From Tricholoma matsutake (lineage: Eukaryota > Basidiomycota > Agaricomycetes > Agaricales > Tricholomataceae): DNA of 64,000 nucleotides. The translations under genes were made by a program, and so were the position numbers. Location: NCBI GenBank assembly GCA_026075535.2, contig AP026544.2:310001-374000 (forward strand). Reading direction: 5' to 3'. The notes under the pieces were generated by a model, which was not told where the DNA came from, ran no database searches, and saw only the letters and a list, made by a program, of their open reading frames with translations. Positions 11,534 to 19,920 of this stretch are shown piece after piece (positions within the stretch are counted from its first letter, which is position 1; each line of letters starts with the position of its first letter).

Positions 11534-12166
11534 TTGAGGAGTGAATTTGTAGCAGTACCCAAAATGGCAGGACCCTTTATTTCCTTTTTGGGACATTGTT
11601 TCACTTTTTTCATCAACCAAAAAAAAAAGTTGACCAATAGACTAATGGTTGACAAGGGGGGTACCTATAGCATACTAAAGTACTATACAAGTGATTTTAA
11701 TGTGATACCTATTCATTGAAAAATGTAGTTTAACTTGTGGAGTTTTTGTTTGTTTACACCAAAACCAGTTGTCATGACCTGGGGACCGTGACATGCACTG
11801 TCAGAGAATGTGGGAATTGGAAACTCCAGGAACATTATGGCAATCACTATGGCATCACTATGGGGCTGACATCATCACACATGACTGGTTGTGATGTGTT
11901 CTCTCTTGACGTGATACCTGCAATACCTCGCAATGGCCACCGCTCCAGATATTATGAGCCCTGCCAATCCCTGCCCACAATGTGGTTGCATGGTTTCCAT
12001 GAAGCTAGCAAAGGGTGGGCAGTACCCAGGGCATCACTACATGCATGTACGTTGTGTATAATATTTGATCAGTTGGTTGTCATTAACACACCCAGTGTCT
12101 TTCCTGCAAAAATCATTATGTGTTTCCTGCGACCATCTCTGCTCCAAGCCCAGACATTGTGTTGCC

Positions 12167-12395
12167 AACGACCCTCATTCTCGCTGGCCTCAGTCTTCAC
12201 TGCTCATTTTGTCAACCTACAACAAACATCTTTCCTTGCCTGTCGACTTTACTTTAGATGTAGACACATTGATCTCAGCTAACAGCAATGACCCTCATCC
12301 TCGCTGGCCTCAGTCTTTGCTGCTCTTGTCAACCTACAATGAACATCTTTCCTCACCTGTCAACTTTACTTTAGATCTAGACACATCAATCTCAG
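12167..12395 (+). repeat. Tandem duplication of about 115 bp
   Basis: Two adjacent copies (about 12167-12280 and 12286-12395) sharing CGACCCTCATTCTCGCTGGC / TGACCCTCATCCTCGCTGGC, TCAACCTACAA and CTTTACTTTAGAT. They encode the repeated segments STYNKHLSLPVDFTLD and STYNEHLSSPVNFTLD. Confidence 0.85.
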
Positions 12396-12719
12396 CTCAT
12401 GATGCATCTGTCATACTGGATAGTTATGTAGAGAAGATGATGGAATTGCCTTTTGCTCAACTTGCCAAGGCTGGGAAGGAAAGCACTTTATGGGCTGCTG
12501 CTGCTACTGCAGAAGAAGCACATCTTGTGGCTCAGGAAGAACAAGGATACCAAGCTGTGCTAGCTGCCTCTCATGACTTCAGTCCCTATTCATCACCCAC
12601 TCCCCCTCCCTCTCAGCCAGTATGGGCACAGCTACCACCCATTCTTACCACTGTTACCCCTGCTTCATGCCATCCCACGATTATGACACAGATGGAGGTC
12701 TTTACACTCCCCCACCTTT

Positions 12720-12955
12720 CCCATCGGACTCTGACTGGAGTCCACTGGGACTGACTGCCTGCAAAGTTGCCAGTCCAGTCCCAGTCCAGTCCAACTAGAC
12801 TCCAAGTGGAATCCACTCAAACACCGGATTCCACTCAGACTGGTCCAGTGGAGTCCAGTTGGAGTCCGGTTGAATTCTGGTTGGAGTCCAGTTGGATTCC
12901 AGTTGGAGTCTGGTTGGAGTCCACTGGGAGTCCAGTCAGATTCCGCTCAAAAAGT
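12720..12955 (+). repeat. Subterminal GGAGTCCAGTT repeat cluster, element 1 left
   Basis: Roughly fifteen imperfect copies of a 10-11 bp unit GGAGTCCAGTT / GGATTCCAGTT. Short subterminal repeats are typical transposase-binding sites in hAT elements; the mirror cluster at the right end is at 14700-14780. Confidence 0.7.
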
Positions 12956-12964
12956 GTGTAAGAA

Positions 12965-13045
12965 AAGGAATCAAACCCAGATCCCTGTTGGTTGCTTATG
13001 TAATCATAACACACAATATAACTGTTACACCACAGTACCTTGTTT
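12965..13045 (-). other. tRNA-like sequence (SINE head?) reading outward
   Basis: On the minus strand, GGTGTAACAGTTATATTG resembles a box A and GGGTTTGATTCC matches a box B (consensus GGTTCRANNCC), at tRNA-like spacing. No credible cloverleaf with intact acceptor stem was found, so it is a tRNA-derived sequence and not a working tRNA gene. Confidence 0.5.
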
Positions 13046-13269
13046 AAGGTATCATCTACTTGTGCTAGGTACTGTGTATGGCTGTGTATGACAAAGCATA
13101 TAGCCGCATCATCAAATGTGCCAGCTCATCACTCACCACCACCACCACCACCATCAACGGCCACCTCCCTCCCTCCTCTCTCTACCACCACCACTGCGTG
13201 GACACCCACCGCCACCACTCCCATGCCCAATCCACCATCACCACCACCCCCAAATGGGCCCAATGGATG

Positions 13270-13820
13270 GGCCCTACATAAGTTTTTTTTTCGTTTGCTT
13301 TTTGTTTTTATAAACTAATCAACCTGTTTTTTTAGCTTTCTAGGTTATAATCTACTGGCAACAATGCCATGACTTGCAAACAAGTCAACACGGGCCCAAA
13401 CGACGCGATCTGTGTCGTTTGGGCCTTATGTAAGTTTTTTTCGCTTGGTTTTTGTTTTTATAAACTAACTAACTCGTTTTTTTAGTTTTCTAGGTTATAA
13501 TCTACTAGTAACAACACCACCACTCGCAAACGAGCCAACGCGGGCCCAAACGACCCAGATCGCGTCGTTTGGGCCCTATGTGAGTTTTTTTCATTTGCTT
13601 TTTGTCTTTATGAACTAACTAACTCATTTTTTTAGTTTTCTAGGTTATAATCTACTAGTAACAACACCACCACTCACAAACGAGTCAACGCGGGCCCAAA
13701 TGACCCAGATCGCGTCGTTTGGGCCCTATGTGAGTTTTTTTCATTTGCTTTTTGTTTTTATGAACTAACTAACTTGTTTTTTTAGTTTTCTAGGTTATAA
13801 TCTACTAGTAACAACACCAC
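13270..13820 (+). repeat. Tandem array of palindrome + intron-like units, 150-bp period
   Basis: Four units. Intron-like segments are 13278-13343, 13430-13493, 13580-13643 and 13730-13793; the last three start at exactly 150-bp steps. Each has GTAAGT or GTGAGT (mutated to ATAAGT in the first), a T-rich tract, CTAACTAACT (CTAATCAAC in the first), then TTTTTTTAG and TCTAG acceptors. Each of the last three is preceded by an inverted repeat of GGGCCCAAACGAC type, with the donor 4-5 nt after it. The intervening 86 nt has CACCACCACTCGCAAACGAG-like text. Nothing coding is recognised. Confidence 0.85.
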
Positions 13821-13829
13821 CACCTGCAA

Positions 13830-14130
13830 GTGACCCAACACACCCACCCCATGCCTGTGAGCCCCTGCTCGTAGGGTGGATCGTGAGTGTGTGCAGTCAA
13901 CGATGACAATGAGGACAACAACGACACCTACCAACACCCCCCAAAGCCAACAACACACCCACCCCATGCCTGCGAGCCTCTGGTGGATGGGTGGTGAGAG
14001 CCCATGCTGACGAGCAGCTGCTCGTCGGGTGGATGGTGGGCACACCAGGGATAAGATGACCACAGCACCCATCCCCATGCCTATGAGCAACTGCTCGTAG
14101 GGTGGATGATGGGTGCGGCTTGCTATGGCG
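13830..14130 (+). repeat. GAGCARYTGCTC repeat cluster
   Basis: Copies of CCCACCCCATGCCTRYGAGC followed by CTGCTCGTAGGGTGGATSRT at about 13847, 13960 and 14070, with a central near-palindrome GAGCAACTGCTC. Homologous in inverted orientation to 22050-22600. Confidence 0.7.
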
Positions 14131-14179
14131 ACAGATGCATGCGAGGAGGGGTGGGCGACGACACCCACCCCAGACCGCA

Positions 14180-14432
14180 TCCCCCAACCCCCCCTCCCCC
14201 GCATTTTGCATGGGGAGGGGTCTTTATTATTTTTAATTTATCTGCCCCCCCCCCCCCCCCCCCTTGCACCAAATGCGAGGGGTATATATATTGTAGTACT
14301 TATGAATCCCCCCCTCTTAGTTTTTTATGTACATAGTAATAATCCCCCCCCTCTTGCATCTTGTGAGAGGGGGTTTTTGTTTTGTTTATTATAATATTAT
14401 ACCCACTCCCTCATGTCCTACATGAGGGATGT
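14180..14432 (+). repeat. Cluster of four C-rich/G-rich hairpins
   Basis: Successive short inverted repeats: CCCCTCCCC...GGGGAGGGG (about 14190-14220), CCCCTTGCACC...GCGAGGGG (14261-14282), CCCCTCTTGCATC...GTGAGAGGGG (14346-14372) and CTCCCTCATG...CATGAGGGA (14405-14430). Stems differ but the pattern CCC-TC-GAG-GGG is kept. A matching set lies at 21775-22030. Confidence 0.7.
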
Positions 14433-14532
14433 GGTTAATTCAAAAATTTTGATCTTAATTGTTTGAAAAATGCCTCCTTGAAGAATATGAAAAGTTGAGT
14501 CATAAATAAACCTTATATTGATTGCCAATAAA

Positions 14533-14620
14533 TCTCCTGTGGCTCAAGTGGTTGAGCACACTTGTTTGGTTTGTCATGTGATTCCTTATGGTGAGGTCTT
14601 GAGTTCAATTCCTGCAGTAC
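14533..14620 (+). other. tRNA-like sequence (SINE head?) reading outward
   Basis: TGGCTCAAGTGGTTGAGC (box A-like, near 14540) and GAGTTCAATTCC (box B-like, near 14600) at tRNA-like spacing. Strongly similar to the complement of 21599-21681 in element 2. Confidence 0.6.
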
Positions 14621-15996
14621 ACAAATTTATTTTGCAGGTACTTTATGAAATTCACCAAGTCCAAAGTCCTTTGAGCTCATATCTAATTGACTTATCATTT
14701 AGTTGCACTTGGACTCCAGTTGGACTCCAATGGGGGATTGAACTCTACATGACTTAGTGTAGTTCAATTGAACTCCACTAGGACAGGTGGGGGACTGTAA
14801 AGTACTGCACAGATGACCCCAGCATGGATGCGAGAGTATGAGGACAAGCGCAACATGGTAGCTGTCAAGAAGGGTGTGCCATGGGTTGATCCCATCATCA
14901 CCCACCAGTTTCAAATTGTCTATTGGGATAGAGATGGTGAGTCGCCAACAGTTCACAGCATTCATGACTGTCCCACCTGGCCTAGCTGGTGTCTCAGCAA
15001 GGCCCCAGAAGTTCTTGCAGGATTGGGAGCAGATATCAAGGCCATCAACCAGTATGATGTCAAGCACTGCTATTGGAAGCAGATGGATTTTGCCTACCCC
15101 CACTGCCTCACAATGGAGTGTTACCTCTTCTTGCACAGAAGGAAGGTAGCATGCTCTGCTCTTGAGGAGTGGGTGGCACATTTACTCCCCAACCACCTTA
15201 ACATCTGGTTAGGAATGAAGGCTCAGCATGATGGTATTTGGGAAGATCTGAAGAGACGATGGAAACTGGCTGCACCTGAGAGCAGTGACTCGGAGGTTGA
15301 AATTGTGGAGATGACTCGATGATCATCCAAGCAAGCCATCAAGCAGGAGCAAGAAGGCTCCACGCCTCTGTGCTGTCAGTGGCCATTGCTCTCAGTTACT
15401 ATCCCTACCAAGAGCACAGGACACAGCTCATTGCATCCCATCACCATCATCGACTCCCCCATATCAGTGTTGTCATCAGGATCATCACAGGCATTGTGGT
15501 CAGCAGTCTCAATTTTGACATCAATCACCTCAGCCTCATCCAGCATGGTGACATCACCCATCTCATCCCCTTCCCCTGTCCCATCACCACTTGCTTTACC
15601 TGGAAAATGGCTGAAAGGGCAATATGTGGTTGATATGAGCCACAAGTTTGCAGAGTTTGATCAACTGCAAGGCATGTCACTGAAGGAGCACTTTGAGGTG
15701 GTCTTCCAGGAGCCCTTTGTGTCTGTGACATACTATGACCAATGGCAATGCTGGACCAAAGCAACCAAACAGCAATGCAGTGCCACCCTGTCTGCTGGTC
15801 ACATGCCAGCTGGTCACTGGGTAGTGTTGTCCCAAGGAGTTCCTTTGAGATGATCCATCACACATTTCTTTATTTCTAGTTGTGCCCACGTTGCTTTATA
15901 GCACTGTATTTTTTATCATCCACCCATGTATTGATTTGTACCCATATCGATCACTTGTCTTTCATATCAACACATTGCCATTACTATCTACCAAAG

Positions 15997-17083
15997 CTAC
16001 AATGTATGAGGGTGATGCCCACCAGCCTCCAAGGTCTTCAACATTTCAATGTTCCTGAGCTGAATCATTTCATCGAGGAAAAAGTTAAACTTCACTGGCA
16101 ATATCTCATGGCACATTGAGTGATATCCACCCAGCCACATGTTTGTCTGCTCTGCAACTGATGTGTTGAAGTACTACTTGCCTTTCTCATTCATCAGCTC
16201 AGGGTACATTGCAGGGTTGCAGTGGACTTTGCAAAACTCATGAGTGACCTTGTCCTTGTTGAGGACATGCCACACATCAACAGACATGCCCATGTCGGCA
16301 AAGAAAGGATTGCCCGAGGCCATCACCTGTTGCTTCACATCACAATTGCTATCATACACAAGATGTTCTGGCTTTTGGGCACCAGGCACAGAGAAGGCAT
16401 TCTTGACCATCATGAGAAAGTTCAACACAGCTTTGGCTCCAAACATGGTGGCTCATGCAAATATGATGCCACAGGGGCACACCAGGGTCTGCTCATTATG
16501 TGTATGACACCGTCCAAACTGGGCCTTGATCTTTGTGTTCCCTGTCTTGGACTTCTTTGAGGGGCAAGGTGCCTCTGTGTCATCGATGTGATCCATGACT
16601 TTGATAGAAGAGATTGGCATGTTGAAGAGATGTATGCCCTTGCCATCCACCTCAAACCACTCTTTGTGTTCTTCAATGTCCTGGGCAGCATGCTCATCTG
16701 ATGTTGGGATGGCACTCGCTGGGTAAGACACTTGGGCATGCTGCAGGCGGTCCTTCAGAGTGAACACAGCCTTTCCACATGCTTTGTTTAGCCTCTCCAT
16801 CTCCTGGTGCATGGGCAGCAAACATGTCTTCATATCAATGACAACCAGCAAAGAGCACCTGGCGACAGCACATATAGAGTGATTCATGAAGTGGATTGGA
16901 CAGAAGTGATGGCAGTTGTTTGAGAGTGATATAAGACAACAGAAACTACCACAACATGTATGCCCCATGTTGATACCATCACCAACAATAACCTGACATT
17001 TTCCTGAGAGAAGAAGCACATCGATCGCACTATGAAATTGTTAGCAGTCTGAAAAACTTTTGAAGTCAAATGAAAAGACTTAC
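15997..17083 (-). pseudogene. KDZ-associated CxC6-like cysteine-cluster protein, 5'-truncated
   Basis: Minus-strand text that matches the cysteine-cluster partner proteins carried by KDZ transposons. Seen in order: VIVGDGINMGHTCC, LSNNCHHFCPIH, HSICAVARC, CLLPMHQEMERLNK, FTLKDRLQHAQV, an acidic linker, KIKAQFGRCHTHNEQTLVCP, then FGAKAVLNFLMM, LVYDSNCDVKQQV, FFADMGMSVDVWHV, CKVHCNPAMYPEL, VAEQTNMWLGGYHS and a C-terminal stop at 15997-15999. One in-frame stop interrupts after the NEKGK segment and the frame shifts near 16450. An intron-like segment (17004-17083, GTAAGT...TCTCAG) precedes VIVGDG. The N-terminal zinc-ribbon part is missing or merged with the next gene. Role inferred: accessory DNA-binding protein of a KDZ element. 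Confidence 0.75.
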
Positions 17084-17084
17084 T

Positions 17085-18296
17085 GGACCTTCGAACTCGA
17101 GCAGTCAGCTTGTCACGAACTTTGCCTGCTTCCCCACCATCCTGTCCTCACCAAACTCATCCTCCCCATCATCATTTGTGTCAATCTCCACTACCTTCCA
17201 TTCCCCTATCCTGAATCAGTTAGTGTTGCCTTGACCAACTTGGGGCATTTTTATATTTTTAAAATAACTTGACACAATACACTCAGCCTGCTTAGTGTTG
17301 AGAAAGTAGCCATCCACGTTTGGGGCTCTCTATCTATATAAATATTTTCAGAATTCTATACATTTTATTGGAATTGATATTGCCTTTGACTCATTTTTTG
17401 CAAGTCAACCAGCAAAAATGAGTCAAAAGCAATATCAACTCCAATAAATTGTATAAAATTGTGAAAATATTCACAAAGATAGGGAGCCCCAAAATTCAAT
17501 GGGCCCTCTCTCAACACTAAGCAGGCTGAGTGCATTGTGTCAAGTTATTTTAAAAATAAAAAAATGCCCCAAGTCAGTGAAGGCAACACTAATCCTGATG
17601 GTTGGCAATTCCTCCTCTTCGTCTTCATCACCAGCCTCTGCCCTCTTGATGTCCTTAGCCTTGGCTGCAAATTCCGCATTCCATCTCAGCAAATCCTCCT
17701 TTGAGAGGGTCTTTGTATGAAATGCAGCAAGAGCCAAGCTACAAGCCTCAGCGAGCTCTGCCTTTTGAATGTCCAGTTTCGCCTGTTGAGCATCTGCCAC
17801 TGCTCGACAAACCTCCTCTTCCACCTCCTGAACCCACTTCATTTCAGCCAACTGCTCCTCCCTCTCCAGTTCCTCCTTCAAGTCCAAAAATAGAAGGTTG
17901 GCACCCCACAAAAGCCATTCGCGCAGTGCCAGTGGTTTGTACAGCTCAAAGACCTCATTGACAATCTTTTGGACAGCAGAATCATGTTCCTCACCCAGGT
18001 TATCTGCCAATTCATTGTATTCAGCCTAAATGAAACACTTTAGCCCACTAAACAGTGAAACAAACTTGAAAACTTACCATCTTCTCACAAAACTCCTTTC
18101 CCCATGCTTCAAAATCCAAATCCTTGGCAATGGAGTGTTCTGGCATTGCTTTCATGTAATCCAGCACCTCATTGTTGAGATTGGCAAGGAGAGACATGAT
18201 AGAAGCTAGTATTGGAGGTTTAGGAGTTGATGAAGAAGAACGAGAAGTTTTTTGAGTTTTGTTCACAATTTCAACACAATCATGCATTTTGCACAT
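17085..18296 (-). pseudogene. Coiled-coil acidic protein of unknown function, interrupted by a MITE
   Basis: Exon 1 starts at ATG 18296 (Ser-rich MCKMHDCVEI) and ends with WGKEFCEKM. A 52-nt intron (18026-18077, GTAAGT...TTTAG) leads to AEYNELADNLGEEHD. The next exon is a long Glu/Lys/Ala helix with heptad character (EELEREEQLAEMKWVQEVEE, AELAEACSLALAAF) ending DEDEEEELPTIRI at 17592. The 367-bp MITE is inserted here; beyond it the frame meets a TGA and continues GEWKVVEIDTNDDGEDEFGE to about 17090. No domain is recognised. Many mushroom transposon-associated genes are similar coiled-coil proteins next to a cysteine cluster, and the downstream CxC6-like text may once have belonged to a neighbour. 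Confidence 0.55.
17223..17589 (+). mobile_element. MITE with about 170-nt inverted arms and TA duplication
   Basis: TA|GTGTTGCC at 17221-17230 and GGCAACAC|TA at 17582-17591 bound a near-complete hairpin. The arms share ACTTGGGGCATTTTT, TTAAAATAACTTGACACAAT, CACTCAGCCTGCTTAGTGTT and GATATTGC. Length 367 bp and TA duplication indicate a Tc1/mariner-type foldback MITE. It interrupts the coiled-coil gene below; the shorter relative is at 38359-38467. Confidence 0.9.
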
Positions 18297-18345
18297 GACT
18301 CTGATTGGCTGACTGGGACAGTCAGGATTTCAGTAAGGGGGAGGA

Positions 18346-19519
18346 TGATAGGTCCACCTTGCACTCTAAGCTCTGGGAACATTTACAAATGCATTGACAC
18401 ATCACCATACATGCTCCCAACCCTATGAACCCCATGAAACTACTCCAAAATGATTTTGTAGCACTTCGAACAATTTTAAATGATTTTGAATGACTTTGAC
18501 TGACTTTGCAACACTTCGAGCAAGTTCAAACAACTTTGCAGCACCTTGAATGCCTTTGGCCGCTGTATGCCTATTGCACTGCCATTCAGACACACACAGC
18601 ACACATTGTATGAGTTAGTGCATCACATATCATTGGCATGTCTCCTCATGTCCTGGTGGTGCTTGGGCTTTTAGGACACAATTGTGGCACTTTGACATTT
18701 TGATGATATATTGGATCAATAGGACAGGTACCCTTGATACATTGTGACTCTATATGTTTCCCTTCTCATCATCTCTCATTTATTTTATGATTTGGAAAGT
18801 TCTTTAGTGTTTTATGTCTTGCCTCCTGTGTCCTCATGTTTTATTTCCTTTTAAGTACCATCTCTTCCAAACATATATAGCCTTGTACTAGCTACTTAGA
18901 ACAACAGAACATATCATCCTCTCACATCCATCATCTGATTTAAGAGCAATTCTCTTGAGTCCAAGCCTCTTGTCTTGGTCCTGAAGTTTAGTGTATTACC
19001 ACGAACTTCCTTGAACTTTCTATACTAGCTCCTCGAAACTATTGTCTATTGTCTATCACCTCTCAAAACCTTTCCACATCTCTATAGTCTATCCTCAGCA
19101 CCAGTCAAAACCATCCTTGTTCTCTACAAGCCCCTTGAAAGTCCTCAAACCTCTTTGAACCTCCTTGAACTTTCCTCAAAGCACTTTGCAGAGCTTTGTA
19201 CACCCTCGAACTTCATCAAATTTCATCAGACCTCCTCAAACCTAGTTCCCCCATGCTTGGGTAACAGCAGTGATATTTAGTACCACCTTGCACCCTTCCT
19301 CCTTGTGTTATACCATTTGGGACCTTTTTAGTGGGTTTTGTTTGGGTTTCTGGGTTGAGCATCATCACTGCCTTCAGTGTGCTGCCATTTTCACTTAATG
19401 CACCCCCTAGCACCATGGACACATCAGAGTGCCTCGATGCACTTGAAATGTTCAAGTGACATTACTGGAATATGCATGGATATTGATTCACTTAAATCTA
19501 CAATCAAAAACTTCATCAG
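18346..19519 (+). mobile_element. 5' fragment of a gypsy B-like element (probable LTR + start of gag)
   Basis: 19365-19519 is clearly homologous to the start of gypsy B gag at 33140-33280 (CACCATGGACACATC, GTGCCTCGATGCACTTGAAA, ATCAAAAACTTCATCAG). The preceding stretch has a TATATAG box near 18878 and CCTTGAAC-rich text that could be an LTR, perhaps starting near 18346, but the borders are not proved. It is cut by the gypsy A1 LTR at 19520. Confidence 0.55.
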
Positions 19520-19920
19520 TTTTAGGAAACCACCCCATTACCTAATAAAATTTCATTTTTATTTTATTATGATGAATTACACTACATGACACTAAATGAC
19601 ACTACACTTTGATAGCATGAGAATTTTATTTCACACTCATCAATATGTATGCGCATGTATGAATGCATTGGTAACAACAATGTACAATATATGTAACATA
19701 GTATATAAACCCTAAATATATGCCTAGGGGACCCCAGTTGTGTTCTCTTAGGTATTCCACCTATGCTTTTGGTGTGAAAGGCCTTTGTCAACAAACTCAC
19801 CTATAAATAACCCCTCACATCAAAACCATCAGTTTACCCATCATGAGCGCGGATTCCACCCCCTTCTTGTAGAGAGAACCTGCACAGTCTTAGCTAGCAG
19901 TAGTGGGTGTTGCCCTAACA
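19520..19920 (+). repeat. Gypsy A LTR (A1 left)
   Basis: 401 bp, begins TTTTAGGAAACC (TGTTAGG in other copies) and ends CGCCCTAACA-like GCCCTAACA. Contains a TATATAAACC promoter-like box near 19705. Aligns over its full length with 27729-28130, 48299-48700 and 54108-54880. Confidence 0.92.

Larger units (their letters stand above)
12695..14807 (+). mobile_element. Composite non-autonomous element 1 with hAT-like ends
   Basis: Bounded by a perfect 8-bp direct repeat CACAGATG (12687-12694 and 14808-14815) and 22-nt imperfect inverted termini (GAGGTCTTTACACTCCCCCA at left; CAGTACTTTACAGTCCCCCA as the complement of the right end). Inside, left to right: GGAGTCCAGT subterminal repeats (to about 12950), an outward tRNA-like sequence (-), CCACCACC-rich DNA, a palindrome/intron-like array (13270-13820), GAGCARYTGCTC repeats (13830-14130), C-rich hairpins (14180-14430), an outward tRNA-like sequence (+), and GGACTCCAGTT repeats. 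No transposase is encoded. An 8-bp duplication and CAG-starting ends point to the hAT superfamily. Confidence 0.85.
11954..15853 (+). pseudogene. Multi-exon gene of an unnamed Agaricomycete multicopy family, split by a transposon
   Basis: Starts at ATG 11954 with a zinc-ribbon (CPQCGCMVSMKLAKGG, then YPGHHYMH). A 49-nt intron (12047-12095, GTACGT...CCCAG) gives YMHCLSC, so the cysteine cluster spans the junction. Next come a duplicated segment, a helical Ala/Glu-rich part (LAKAGKESTLWAAAATAEEA) and a Pro/Ser linker. A 2113-bp element plus its 8-bp duplication (2121 bp, a multiple of three) lies at 12695-14815. Removing it joins the two halves in frame into TPAWMREYEDKRN, YWDRDGESP, WCLSKAPEVLAGLG and CYLFLHRR. 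The same frame runs to 15853 with a single TGA at 15320-15322; its C-terminal part has KGQYVVDM, LKEHFEVVF and YYDQWQCWTKA. I recognise this order from many mushroom genomes, but it has no assigned function; it is probably transposon-associated. Confidence 0.6.

Noticed and set aside
11737..12282. 181-codon ORF as the N-terminus of the 12-15.9 kb gene
   Set aside because: It is in a different frame; the cysteine cluster and the intron join support the ATG at 11954.
13040..13318. Pro/Thr/His-rich open frames around 13.1-13.3 kb as genes
   Set aside because: They are translations of CCACCACC simple sequence in three frames; no frame is preferred.
14246..14265. Poly-C run as a regulatory element
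   Set aside because: Homopolymer length is prone to sequencing error and the run merely forms one arm of a hairpin.
14533..14620. A functional tRNA gene
   Set aside because: Box A and box B are recognisable but no acceptor stem of seven pairs forms; the copy at 21599 shows the same degenerate form.
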